A stretch of DNA of 21,778 nucleotides from Capsulimonas sp039928515 (GCF_039928515.1 NZ_JBDSSZ010000135.1); one strand, 5' to 3'; counted from the stretch's first letter, positions 9,062 to 16,839 are shown. Notes: a model not told the origin generated them from the letters alone. Made by a program: numbers and translations.

Positions 9062-10183
9062 TTATTCCGAAGCAACCGCCGCCGCGACAAATGAATCAGC
9101 GGTCCCGTAATACAAAAACCACTTTTTCTTGAAATGCACGAGTCCTTCGATGAACACCGTGCCGGCCGCGTACTGGCCGCTGGTTTCGTAGGGGCGTTCG
9201 GGGGTGATGAAACAGCCGTCGGTACGTTCGATGAGCTGGGTTGGGTCATGGGCATCGAAGAGAGCCTGACCCCCGGAGTAGGCTCCCGGGTGGGCGGTGG
9301 GGTCGCCATTCGCGTCGGCGTTTTTGCCGTTGTAGAGAAAGACGATGCCTTTGTCCGTGATGACGGCGGGCGGGCCCGATTCCGCGAGGGCGCTGTCGAA
9401 ATGCCCGGCTCTCGTCTTCAGCAGTGGCTTCCATTCGCCGCGATCATCCAGCACCGGATCCCAGTCTGTCAGGTTTGTGGAGGTCGCCGCATAGACCGCG
9501 CCTTCGCCGAAATACATCCAGTACTTGCCGTCGATCTTCGCGGCGATCAAATGGTCGCCCTTGCGTCGGGTGACGACCGCGCCGGACTTGCAGTAGACGT
9601 CTAGAAATTTGCCGTTGCATGTTTTGGCGAGCACGGGACCGTGCTTCGTCCAGTGGATAAGATCGCGGGAGGTCGCTGACGCCAGCCGCGCCGTCCTGCG
9701 GTTCCACTGAGTGTATGTCAGAAGATATCCGCCGTCGTCCGTCTCCACGATGCGTGGGTCTTCGCAGCCGCCCGTCCATTCGTTGGACTTTTGATCGTCT
9801 TCATCGGGAAACAGCACTGGTGTGGGGCGCTTGGTGAAGTGCAGGCCATCCTTGCTTTCGGCGAGGCCGATGCGCGAGGTGTGGTTGCCGATGCCGTCGC
9901 CGGAATTGTCCTCGGATCGGTAGAGGATATAGACCTTACCCCCGCGCACGACCGCCGCCGGGTTGAACACATGGTCGTGCTCCCAGGCGATCTTTGTTTT
10001 GGTCATGGGGCAGTCGAAGAGTGTATCCGGGCTGGGCTTCAAAATCGGGTTAGCGCCGTCGGCCTTGGCGAACGGGCCGAGCATCCACGATGCTTGTGAT
10101 GGGCTGGCGGGCGCGGCGGCGGCATGTCCCAGCGCGGCGGCGAGGACGACCGCGCAAAGGGCGGCCGTGTGTTTAATGATCAT
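9062..10183 (-). CDS. Secreted GH130-family mannoside-active protein
   Basis: The 373-residue product has a signal peptide (about 1-24, ALCAVVLAAALGHAAAA) followed by a five-bladed propeller of the GH130 type. Family marks are NPILKP (45-50), HVFNPAAVV (71-79), ILYRSEDN, GGCEDPRIVE (138-147), AESGPPAV (267-274) and a final LYYGTADSFVAAAV. GH130 enzymes are phosphorylases or hydrolases acting on beta-mannosides; D142 in EDPR is a likely catalytic or active-site residue. Because the protein is predicted to be exported, where phosphate-sugar recovery makes little sense, a hydrolase is more likely (inference). The frame is open far upstream to 11131, but that part is antisense to the AraC gene; the ATG at 10183 precedes a proper signal peptide and sits about 80 bp downstream of a good promoter. 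The gene diverges from an AraC regulator. Confidence 0.85.
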   Translation of the reverse strand: MIIKHTAALCAVVLAAALGHAAAAPASPSQASWMLGPFAKADGANPILKPSPDTLFDCPMTKTKIAWEHDHVFNPAAVVRGGKVYILYRSEDNSGDGIGNHTSRIGLAESKDGLHFTKRPTPVLFPDEDDQKSNEWTGGCEDPRIVETDDGGYLLTYTQWNRRTARLASATSRDLIHWTKHGPVLAKTCNGKFLDVYCKSGAVVTRRKGDHLIAAKIDGKYWMYFGEGAVYAATSTNLTDWDPVLDDRGEWKPLLKTRAGHFDSALAESGPPAVITDKGIVFLYNGKNADANGDPTAHPGAYSGGQALFDAHDPTQLIERTDGCFITPERPYETSGQYAAGTVFIEGLVHFKKKWFLYYGTADSFVAAAVASE

Positions 10184-10244
10184 GACAAGTTCTTTCGAGA
10201 TACGACGTCCGAAATGGCGATGCGGGCGATACCGTCGGCGCGGT

Positions 10245-10327
10245 GTGATCTTTGGACTTTTATGATACAATGTCTGCTCAGAAGCGTCAATGTCTAAGAT
10301 GTGATCTTTTATGTGCGATTGTGATCT
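10245..10327. promoter_or_regulatory. Divergent promoter region GH130/AraC with tandem TCAC box (copy C)
   Basis: Read on the minus strand toward GH130, AGATCAC (10327-10321) is followed by GCACATAA (10316-10309), a second AGATCAC (10307-10301), 10 bp, TTGACG (10290-10285), a 17-bp spacer and TATCAT (10267-10262). The two TCAC cores are 20 bp apart, the spacing typical of AraC-family half-sites. A further AGATCAC (10251-10245) lies just past the -10. On the plus strand the same bases read TGATACAAT, an extended -10 candidate for the divergent AraC gene, so the two promoters overlap. Confidence 0.8.
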
Positions 10328-10351
10328 CCCCCGCACGGAAAGCCGCCGCCG

Positions 10352-11317
10352 ATGAATGAATCTTCCGCCTCTTGTCTGAGCGTCGATGCGCTTGCTCCTC
10401 TGGCGACAGCCGAAGTTTCTCCCGAGGAACTGGACGGTCACGGACGCCTGCATTTTACGACATTCCAGCATCTCTGGCGCACCCATTTTCATGTGCTGGA
10501 AGACGCGCCGATGCTGCCGCGTCCTGTTGATGTCAGCGTTCAGGTCGTGCGCAATGCGCTGTACCGAAACGACTGTCGGTACAGCCAATTTGAGAATTAC
10601 CGATATTTTTGCTACACGCTTTCCGGCGTGGGAGGATTCAACGACAAATCGGGGACTTACGCCCTTCCAGCCGGACACGCCTTCCTCGTGGAAAAGGACA
10701 ATGCGGACGCTGCTTATTTCTACCCTCCGGAGGAGAGCGAGCCGTGGCGTTTTCTGGCGCTCAACTTCAACGGCTTGCCCGCCCACGCGATGACGCGCGC
10801 CCTGGTCAAGAAATACGGACCGGTGTACGCGCTGGCGCCCGACACGCCGATCATCAAGCGCCTGCTGGCATACGAGGCCAACGGTCATTCGATCACAAAC
10901 ATCCATGTTGCGGACGGGGCGCAGATGGTGATGGAACTGCTGCTGGCCCTGATGGCGGCCGGGCGCGCGCGCGAGGAGACCGATCCAGTGATTGAGTTGG
11001 TCCGCCGCGCCATCCCGATGATGAGCACCGGTGAGGATGTTCTGGTTCAGGATGTCGCGCGCGCCTTGGGCGTGAGCCGTGAGCATCTGTCCCGCTGCTT
11101 TCAGCGTCATGTCGGCATGTCTCCTCGCCAATTCTGTCTCGAACAGAGAATGCGCAGGGCCTGCCTGCTGCTCAAGGACACAAACGCCCCGATCAAGACC
11201 ATCGCCGCGCAGCTAGGTTATACCGAATACTCCAACTTCGTCCATGCCTTTCGCCAGGTGACGCACATGACGCCAACCGAGTTTCGGCAGCGCGGATTCC
11301 TGCCATTCACCCACTGA
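10352..11317 (+). CDS. AraC-family transcriptional regulator, paralogue 1
   Basis: The 321-residue protein has an AraC-type N-terminal sensor domain (about 45-150; FCYTLSGVGGF, YALPAGHAFLVEKDN). A helical linker region contains ELLLALMAAGRA. A C-terminal double helix-turn-helix covers about 215-315 (VQDVARALGVSREHLSRCF, then IKTIAAQLGYTEYSNFVHAF and MTPTEFRQ). The ATG at 10352 is preceded by GGAAAG about 10 bp upstream. It diverges from the GH130 gene across a region that carries a tandem binding box, and it is the probable activator of that gene and of other box-bearing promoters. It is strongly similar along its length to the regulator at 20626-21609, roughly 60 percent identical by eye, with SREHLSRCF identical. 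The inducing sugar cannot be read from sequence. Confidence 0.9.
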   Translation: MNESSASCLSVDALAPLATAEVSPEELDGHGRLHFTTFQHLWRTHFHVLEDAPMLPRPVDVSVQVVRNALYRNDCRYSQFENYRYFCYTLSGVGGFNDKSGTYALPAGHAFLVEKDNADAAYFYPPEESEPWRFLALNFNGLPAHAMTRALVKKYGPVYALAPDTPIIKRLLAYEANGHSITNIHVADGAQMVMELLLALMAAGRAREETDPVIELVRRAIPMMSTGEDVLVQDVARALGVSREHLSRCFQRHVGMSPRQFCLEQRMRRACLLLKDTNAPIKTIAAQLGYTEYSNFVHAFRQVTHMTPTEFRQRGFLPFTH

Positions 11318-11349
11318 TTTCCCAATCTTCCCATCGAAGATCTTTCCTG

Positions 11350-11358
11350 TGATATACT
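11350..11358 (+). promoter_or_regulatory. Weak extended -10 candidate for the esterase gene
   Basis: TGATATACT fits an extended -10 (TG-N-TATACT at 11353-11358), 80 bp before the esterase start. No good -35 is found at the right spacing. The TCAC/GCACAT box seen at other promoters is absent here. Confidence 0.3.
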
Positions 11359-11438
11359 CTATAGAAATAACCATTTACTTCTCGCCGCCTGATTAAGACT
11401 GTGAAAGTCGCCGTTTCTTGAAACCGAAAGGATCGTTC

Positions 11439-12329
11439 ATGTTGATACCAATGCAAACTTGGATTCGCCGCACCGCCGTCATCGCCGGAGCCGTTCTGGC
11501 GTTCGCCCCTGTCGCGAGGGCCGACGATCCCGCGTTTATTACCATTCCCTATACGGCATCCGGGCCAGAGCAGCTCATGGATATCTATATGCCTAAGGAC
11601 GCCGTGGGAAATCTGCCGGTCGTGGTCTATATCCATGGGGGCGGATGGGAGGCGGGAAATCGGTCGAATCAGCTTGGCCCGGCCGACCATTTCAATAAGC
11701 TTGGCTATGTCTTCTGCTCTATCGATTACCGCTTGTCGGATGTCGCGAAATATCCGGCGCAGATTCAGGACAGTAAATGCGCCATTCGGTTTCTGCGGGC
11801 GAACGGGGCAAAGTATCATATCGATGCAAAGCGTATCGGCGTTTGGGGGGATTCGGCGGGAGGCCATCTGGTCGCTCTGCTGGGGTTAACGCCGAAAGTA
11901 AAGCGGCTGGCAGGCGACGGCGGCTGGAAGAAAGAGTCGAGCGCGGTTCAGGCTGTGGTGGATTGGTATGGCCCAACAGATATTCGGCCGGTGGATAAGA
12001 GCACTATCGTTAACCCGGACGGCCTCCGAATGGTGAAAAAGTTTTTAGGCGACGCCGATAATCTGAAGCTCGCCTCCGACGCCAGTCCCATCACGTTCGT
12101 ATCTAAGAATGCGCCGCCTTTTCTGATCATGCACGGGGGGAAAGATCCGCTGGTTCCGGTCGCGCAAAGCCAGAAACTTTACGATGCGCTCAAGGCGGCG
12201 GGAACGGACGTCGCGCTGAAGATCATCCCCGACGCGGGACATGGCGGACCGGAGTTCATGCAGCCGGACAATGTCGCCATGATCGATGCGTTCTTAGAAC
12301 GCACTCTGAAACCAAACGTCAAACCCTAA
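11439..12329 (+). CDS. Secreted alpha/beta-hydrolase esterase (carbohydrate-esterase-like)
   Basis: The 296-residue protein has a signal peptide (about 1-28, RRTAVIAGAVLAFAPVARA). An alpha/beta-hydrolase fold follows, with an oxyanion-hole HGGGW (66-70), nucleophile motif GDSAGG (137-142, Ser139), and probable acid D236 (GGKDPLVP) and base H268 (PDAGHGG). The layout matches the BD-FAE/lipase-like esterases often found with glycan hydrolases, which remove acetyl or feruloyl groups. The substrate is not known. The ATG at 11439 is chosen over an in-frame TTG at 11418 because AAAGGA lies 6 bp upstream and the signal peptide begins there. It is followed, after 123 bp with its own promoter, by the GH95 gene. 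Confidence 0.88.
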   Translation: MLIPMQTWIRRTAVIAGAVLAFAPVARADDPAFITIPYTASGPEQLMDIYMPKDAVGNLPVVVYIHGGGWEAGNRSNQLGPADHFNKLGYVFCSIDYRLSDVAKYPAQIQDSKCAIRFLRANGAKYHIDAKRIGVWGDSAGGHLVALLGLTPKVKRLAGDGGWKKESSAVQAVVDWYGPTDIRPVDKSTIVNPDGLRMVKKFLGDADNLKLASDASPITFVSKNAPPFLIMHGGKDPLVPVAQSQKLYDALKAAGTDVALKIIPDAGHGGPEFMQPDNVAMIDAFLERTLKPNVKP

Positions 12330-12363
12330 GTAAAGAATGAATGAACGCCGACGCCAAATTGCA

Positions 12364-12426
12364 TCACAAACGCACATGAGAAGTCACAATCCCCAAATTG
12401 ACTGTCACGATGCTTTACTCTATAAT
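12364..12426 (+). promoter_or_regulatory. GH95 promoter with tandem TCAC box (copy D)
   Basis: TCAC (12364-12367), GCACATGA (12372-12379) and TCAC (12384-12387) are followed after 10 bp by TTGACT (12398-12403), a 17-bp spacer and a perfect TATAAT (12421-12426). Element order and distances match the GH130 promoter, although the rest of the sequence differs. The predicted 5' leader is only about 20 bases, with AGGAAG (12441-12446) as ribosome binding site. Confidence 0.82.
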
Positions 12427-12452
12427 ATTCCTATTCACATAGGAAGTTTGAA

Positions 12453-14915
12453 ATGACGCTCCGACACACTCTTGCCCATCTGATATTGATTTTAGCGTTC
12501 TTATCCGTCTGCGTTCAGCCATGCTTTGCGGGCGGATACAATCCCCAGCGCATGGGAGTTTCGCACAATTACCCCATGGAATACGGCGAGTGGGAAAACG
12601 CATTTCTCTCCGGCAACGGTAAGATGGGGATTATGGTCTTCGGCGACCCCCTCCACGAGACCGTCGTTTACAACGATCGCGGCTTCAATCTCGCAAAAAC
12701 GAACGACCGGTCGTTCGCGCAGGTGAGCGCCGCCGACTTGGAATCGATCAAGAGCCTCTGCGCCGCCGGAGATTTTGCCGCCGCGAACGATCTGGCCGTG
12801 AAGTCCGCGCAGTACCAAGGGGGCGGGGAGGGGAACCGGCATCCCGGATATGAAATGCGGATCACCACGCCGGAAGACGGCGCCGTCAGCCAATATTCGC
12901 GCACTTGCGACTTCCAGACGGGAGAGATCGCCGTCCATTGGACGGATCGGCGCGGCGCATGGGTGCGCCGCGCAATTGTCTCGCGCCCGGACAATGTGAC
13001 CGTGCAGTATCTCACGGCGCCGCGTGGCGCGAAGATCACTTGCTCGGTTCAGCTGACGACGGAAGCCAAGATGGGTTTTCCGCGCGATATGATATTCGAC
13101 AGCATTGCGAGCGCCGATGAGCTCAATATGCGGGTCAAATACTCGCCCAATCCCAGCAATACGGGATATGAGGGCGTGACGCGCGTGGTGACGGTCGGTG
13201 GCTCGAAGAGCGTCAATGGGGACGTGCTGAACATCGTCAACGCCGACTCCGTGATCTTGTTGACGCGCACGGCGAAGTATTACGAGAACTGCGAAACGCA
13301 TTGGGGTCAGCGCAAGATTCAAGCGCAGCTCGCCGCGCTGCCTGCCGATTATCAAAAGCTTCTTGCGCGCCATAAAGCAGTCCACCAAAAGATCTACAAT
13401 CGAGTGCGCCTTGATTTGAACGCCACGGACACGGATCGCGCCCGGACGAACGAAGAATTGCTGGCGCTACAGAAGACTTCGCTGACCGCGACCAAGGCAT
13501 TGTGGGAGCGGATCTTCGATGCGGGCCGGTACTACTACCTCTCGTCCAGCAGCGATCAAACACCCCCCGACCTCCTCGGTATCTGGACCGCCGACTGCGG
13601 CGCGGGGTGGGGCGGCTTCTACCATTTGGACGCCAATCTCAACCTGCAAGTGGCCGGCGGTAATATCGGAGATATGCCCGAAGCGATGGAGGGTTACTTC
13701 AAGATCAACGAATCCTGGCGTCCCGACTTCGAGACCAACGCGCGCAAACTGCTCGGCTGTCGGGGAATGGTGGCCGGCGGAAACACGCCGGCGGCGGGAT
13801 CGGGGCTGATGGCTGGGATCAGCGACTTCTATCCCTACCAGTACGCGACCGGCGAGGAAGGCTGGCTGCTTTATCCCTTCTGGGAGCACTATCTGGTCAC
13901 TGGCGACACACAGTTCCTGAAAAATCGCCTCTATCCCTTGCTCAAAGACATGGGCTACTTCTACGAGGACTTCCTAACCAAAACCGACGCCAACGGCAAG
14001 TATATCTTCGCCGGGTCCGTTTCCCCCGAGAACCAGCCGGCCAACGTCCATGTCTCACTGGTCAATAACTCTTCGTTCGACATCGCCGGGGCGAAGTTCG
14101 CGCTGACGGCGCTGGTTGAGACGTGCAAAATCTTGAAAGTCGAACGGGGGACTGGGAAGGGATTGGAGCGCTGGTCCAAGATTCTGAGCAAGCTGCCGCC
14201 TTATTTGATCAATTCCGACGGCGCCTTGCAGGAGTGGTCGTGGCCGGCCTTGGAAGACAACTATAATCATCGGCATTCTAGCCATCTGCTGGGAGTCTGG
14301 CCGTTCCGGGAGATCACGCCCGAGACGGACCCCACCATGTTCCAGTCGGCGTCAACCACACTTGCCAAGAAGGATCAATTCGATTATGGTACGGGCCACG
14401 GCTACCTGCACAGCGCATTCATTGCGGCGGGTGTCAATAACGATGCGGCGGTCAACGCCAAGCTGCTCCATCTCTTCAAGAACGGCTATTACTTCGACAG
14501 TCTTTTTGCATCGCATAACGCCAATCACGATATCTTTTGCGCCGATGTATGCAACACCGTCCCGGCCGTCATGATGGAGATGCTGATCTCCTCCCGCCCC
14601 GGCGTGCTGGAACTGCTGCCCGCCCTTCCGCAGTCGCTCGATCAGGGAGAGATTGCGGGTGTGAAGGGGCGCAACCGTGTGACGATCCAGAGCCTGCGCT
14701 GGGACGCCAACGGCAATTCAGTGACTTGTACGCTGAAGTCGGATACCGATCAAAAGATCACACTGATCGATCGTGGCGGGATCAAAACGATCTCCAGCGC
14801 GGCAGCGATAAGCGCCTCGCCGCTCGGAGATATTGCCCGGATCGTGCATCTGCCCGCCGGGAAGAGCACCAAGATCACAATGACACTGGATCGGCTCCGG
14901 GTGTCCGGGAATTGA
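12453..14915 (+). CDS. Secreted GH95-family glycosidase (alpha-L-fucosidase/galactosidase-like)
   Basis: The 820-residue product has a signal peptide (about 1-26). An N-terminal beta domain (about 35-270; ENAFLSGNGKMGIMVFGDP is the GH95 opening signature) is followed by a linker and an (alpha/alpha)6 barrel (about 340-720), then a C-terminal beta domain. Residues corresponding to the family's active site appear present: N395 and N397 in DANLNLQ, E526 in VSPEN, HRHSSHLLGVWP (606-617) and D698 in FCADVCN. The usual MNYW after the Asn pair reads VAGG, and the FGG after the Asp is replaced, so this is a divergent member and its sugar specificity (fucose, L-galactose or other) is open. AGGAAG lies 6 bp before the ATG. 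Its promoter carries the shared TCAC box, linking it to the AraC regulators. Confidence 0.86.
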   Translation: MTLRHTLAHLILILAFLSVCVQPCFAGGYNPQRMGVSHNYPMEYGEWENAFLSGNGKMGIMVFGDPLHETVVYNDRGFNLAKTNDRSFAQVSAADLESIKSLCAAGDFAAANDLAVKSAQYQGGGEGNRHPGYEMRITTPEDGAVSQYSRTCDFQTGEIAVHWTDRRGAWVRRAIVSRPDNVTVQYLTAPRGAKITCSVQLTTEAKMGFPRDMIFDSIASADELNMRVKYSPNPSNTGYEGVTRVVTVGGSKSVNGDVLNIVNADSVILLTRTAKYYENCETHWGQRKIQAQLAALPADYQKLLARHKAVHQKIYNRVRLDLNATDTDRARTNEELLALQKTSLTATKALWERIFDAGRYYYLSSSSDQTPPDLLGIWTADCGAGWGGFYHLDANLNLQVAGGNIGDMPEAMEGYFKINESWRPDFETNARKLLGCRGMVAGGNTPAAGSGLMAGISDFYPYQYATGEEGWLLYPFWEHYLVTGDTQFLKNRLYPLLKDMGYFYEDFLTKTDANGKYIFAGSVSPENQPANVHVSLVNNSSFDIAGAKFALTALVETCKILKVERGTGKGLERWSKILSKLPPYLINSDGALQEWSWPALEDNYNHRHSSHLLGVWPFREITPETDPTMFQSASTTLAKKDQFDYGTGHGYLHSAFIAAGVNNDAAVNAKLLHLFKNGYYFDSLFASHNANHDIFCADVCNTVPAVMMEMLISSRPGVLELLPALPQSLDQGEIAGVKGRNRVTIQSLRWDANGNSVTCTLKSDTDQKITLIDRGGIKTISSAAAISASPLGDIARIVHLPAGKSTKITMTLDRLRVSGN

Positions 14916-14951
14916 CACAGCAGGCTTTAGCGTTAATTGTGGAAATCCTGT

Positions 14952-15018
14952 AGATCACGTGAGCACATAAGCGCGTCACGTGAGCCGTATTGACGCTCCT
15001 CTGTAGATAAGATATGAT
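14952..15018 (+). promoter_or_regulatory. Pilin-gene promoter with tandem TCAC box (copy A)
   Basis: AGATCAC (14952-14958), GCACATAA (14963-14970) and TCAC (14976-14979) precede TTGACG (14990-14995) by 10 bp. A 17-bp spacer and TATGAT (15013-15018) follow. The two TCAC cores lie in a perfect 10-bp direct repeat, TCACGTGAGC, spaced 21 bp (14955 and 14976). The untranslated leader of about 90 bases ends with AAAGGAG upstream of the ATG at 15113. Confidence 0.8.
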
Positions 15019-15112
15019 ATGGGGGTAATGATAAGCGCAAGAGGACTGAGCTTCTTGATGCGCCTCATCACCTCCACGGATTATTTTTTGCCATCAAAGG
15101 AGCACGACATTT

Positions 15113-15958
15113 ATGAAGCACCACAAGGGATTTACACTGATCGAGTTACTCGTAGTTATCGCAATCATTGCGATATTAGCCGCGATCCTCTTCCCCGTTT
15201 TCGCGAAGGCGCGTGAAAAGGCCAGGCAGATCAGCTGCCTGTCGAACCAAAAGCAGCTGGGCCTGTCGGTCTTGCAGTACGTGCAGGACAACGACGAGAC
15301 GTTTATGGCATGCGATAACGGCAACGGCGGGCATGGCTGGGCGAGCCGCGTGATGCCGTATATCAAAAGTGTTGGAATGATGAAGTGTCCGGACGATTCC
15401 ACGACGTCCCCCGACGCCCGCGTCCCGATCAGTTACGGCTACAATTCCAATCTCAGCTCCCTGCTGACTCCCGCCTCCGGCACAGTCGCCGCGCTGAACG
15501 CCTCGGCGTCCACCGTGATGTACTTTGAAGTCTCCGGCGTGGTTGGCGACGTCGTCGATCCCGTGACGTCCGGCCTCGACTATTCCGTCTCCGGAAATGG
15601 CGGCGACGGCGGTGGCGGCTACATTCCCAACCCGTGGGCGAAGTACGACACCGGCCCGATTGGCGGACGCCCGTACGACTCGCTCTACGATAAGAGCCTG
15701 ACCGGCCGCCATACCGACGGCGCGAATTACCTGTTCGCCGACGGCCACGCCAAATTCCAGCGCAACACGGCTGTCTCCTCCGGCGGAACTCCCGGCGGCA
15801 ACAACCCTGGCGGGATTCCCGCCGGCATGACCGCCGCCACGTGCCTTCAGGACGGCTGCCTCTACAACTGGGGCGGCGGAACCGGCCTCAACGCCTCCGG
15901 CACGGACGCGCTGACGAGTGGAAACCAGCACTTCTCGGCGACATTCAGCCCGCAGTAA
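15113..15958 (+). CDS. Type IV pilin-like protein with prepilin signal (DUF1559-like)
   Basis: The 281-residue protein starts with a short basic leader MKHHKG, a prepilin peptidase site (G6/F7), Glu at mature position 5, and a hydrophobic helix LIELLVVIAIIAILAAILF. FPVFAKAREKARQ follows. The globular part is Gly- and Ser-rich and contains the motif GRHTDGANYLFADGHAKF about 65 residues before the end, typical of the H-X9-DG pseudopilins common in Planctomycetes and Armatimonadota. It should be anchored in the cytoplasmic membrane or assembled in a pilus or secretion pseudopilus. AAAGGAG lies about 10 bp before the start. It has its own promoter with the shared regulatory box and a strong terminator, so it is probably a single-gene transcript. 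Its ligand or role is unknown. Confidence 0.9.
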   Translation: MKHHKGFTLIELLVVIAIIAILAAILFPVFAKAREKARQISCLSNQKQLGLSVLQYVQDNDETFMACDNGNGGHGWASRVMPYIKSVGMMKCPDDSTTSPDARVPISYGYNSNLSSLLTPASGTVAALNASASTVMYFEVSGVVGDVVDPVTSGLDYSVSGNGGDGGGGYIPNPWAKYDTGPIGGRPYDSLYDKSLTGRHTDGANYLFADGHAKFQRNTAVSSGGTPGGNNPGGIPAGMTAATCLQDGCLYNWGGGTGLNASGTDALTSGNQHFSATFSPQ

Positions 15959-15981
15959 AGACACCGTAGATTAAGATCAGA

Positions 15982-16017
15982 AGCCCGGCCGCGCGATGCG
16001 CGGTCGGGCTCTTTCTT
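15982..16017 (+). terminator. Rho-independent terminator of the pilin-like gene
   Basis: AGCCCGGCCGCGC (15982-15994) pairs with GCGCGGTCGGGCT (15998-16010) over 13 bp with one G-T pair and a GAT loop, followed by CTTTCTT. It starts 24 bp after the stop codon. The next ~165 bp up to the insertion element hold nothing recognisable. Confidence 0.9.
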
Positions 16018-16181
16018 GTGTCGCCGTGTAGATTATTTTCTCTGATTCCGCCTTTCCGGATTGTGTGTTTTGTGGTGAGTATCTAATCACTTCGGCTGAA
16101 CATTGCGCAAGTAGGAAGCCAGTGGTTGATATGGTTTGCCGATTTAATGGCGCATTCCGTTAGTCCAAATGCCCTAAGATA

Positions 16182-16240
16182 GCCGGCGAATAAATTCGCG
16201 CCTAGAAGTGCACGATGTGCCCCTTCGGGCACTCCAGAGA
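16182..16240 (+). repeat. Left inverted end of the IS200-like element
   Basis: It holds hairpins GCGAA-TAAA-TTCGC (16186-16199) and GTGCCC-CTTC-GGGCAC (16217-16232), joined by CTAGAAGTGCACGAT. It is an imperfect inverted copy of 16722-16781, with paired changes in both stems. Confidence 0.85.
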
Positions 16241-16252
16241 GGAATTAATCGA

Positions 16253-16669
16253 ATGCGGGATACTGCGACATATGTTTATGTCCATCTTGTGTGGGCGACT
16301 TGGGACCGATTGCCGTTGTTGGTGGGTGAACGAAAAACGGAGGTCTATACGGCGATTCAGCGTGAGTGCGCCGTATTGAGAGCGGATGTTTTGGCGCTTG
16401 GCGGTGTGGTCGATCATGTGCATTTGCTGATCGATTTGCCGCCGACAGTATCGATTTCGAATTTGGTAAAACAAGTCAAGGGGGCGTCGTCACATCTTGC
16501 ATCTGCGCGAGGTAATGGGGCCACGCCATTCAAATGGCAAGGAGCTTATGGCGCCTTCACACTGGCGCGTCAGGACGTGCCGTATGTCCGCGATTATATC
16601 CAGAATCAAGAATTACATCATCGAAACCACAGCATTGATCCTGATTTGGAGCGGTGGCTTTGCGAATAA
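16253..16669 (+). CDS. tnpA: Y1 (HUH) transposase of the IS200/IS605 or REP-associated type
   Basis: The 138-residue protein is the normal length for a TnpA-like single-domain transposase. It begins with a beta strand TYVYVHLVWATWDRLP. It carries the HUH metal-binding pair H55-V-H57 (VVDHVHLLIDLPP) and the catalytic tyrosine, probably Y115, in VRDYIQNQELHH with Q119 nearby. Such enzymes cut and rejoin single-stranded DNA at hairpin ends. The ATG at 16253 is used; GAGAGGA lies about 10 bp upstream. The frame extends upstream to a GTG inside the left end, which is less likely. The gene appears intact and therefore possibly active. Confidence 0.88.
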   Translation: MRDTATYVYVHLVWATWDRLPLLVGERKTEVYTAIQRECAVLRADVLALGGVVDHVHLLIDLPPTVSISNLVKQVKGASSHLASARGNGATPFKWQGAYGAFTLARQDVPYVRDYIQNQELHHRNHSIDPDLERWLCE

Positions 16670-16721
16670 CCACTCCGATACAAACAGCCCTCACGGACAC
16701 CCCAGAAACGCAATCGAATGG

Positions 16722-16781
16722 TTTCTGGAGTGTCCGAAGGGACACATCGTGCTTTTCTAGCCGCGATTTTAATCGCCGGGC
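16722..16781 (-). repeat. Right inverted end of the IS200-like element
   Basis: It holds hairpins GTGTCC-GAAG-GGACAC (16730-16745) and GCGAT-TTTA-ATCGC (16763-16776). Compared with the left end, stem pairs changed together (C-G to T-A; A-T to T-A), so both hairpins are kept by selection. Confidence 0.85.
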
Positions 16782-16809
16782 ATTCTTCATTCGCCAGGCG
16801 TTCTTCGAT
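16774..16809. repeat. Short imperfect tandem duplication beside the element
   Basis: CGCCGGGCATTCTTCATT (16774-16791) is followed directly by CGCCAGGCGTTCTTCGAT, matching at 15 of 18 positions. It overlaps the outer edge of the right end. Confidence 0.5.
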
Positions 16810-16839
16810 GTTTCACATTGATAATTCCAGCCCTAGGTG

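Larger units (their letters stand above)
16182..16781 (+). mobile_element. IS200/IS605-like element with structured inverted ends
   Basis: A 600-bp unit consists of one Y1 transposase gene between two inverted ~59-bp ends. Each end has two hairpins. No second gene (TnpB) is present. It sits between the pilin-gene terminator and the 3' end of the minus-strand operon, interrupting no visible gene. AATCGAATG occurs as a direct repeat inside each end (16247-16255 and 16712-16720). The layout resembles REP-associated transposase (RAYT) units more than classic IS200, whose ends are not inverted copies. Confidence 0.8.

Noticed and set aside
10184..11131. N-terminal extension of the GH130 reading frame over more than 300 codons
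   Set aside because: It is antisense to the AraC gene, lies upstream of a clear promoter, and a signal peptide starts at the ATG ending at 10183.
14955..14985. Two CACGTG (G-box-like) palindromes as the main signal before the pilin gene
   Set aside because: CACGTG is absent from the other three promoters; the shared feature is the TCAC core and its 20-21 bp spacing.
16208..16252. GTG start of the transposase within the left end
   Set aside because: It would translate the terminal hairpin; the ATG at 16253 has a ribosome binding site and gives the usual length.
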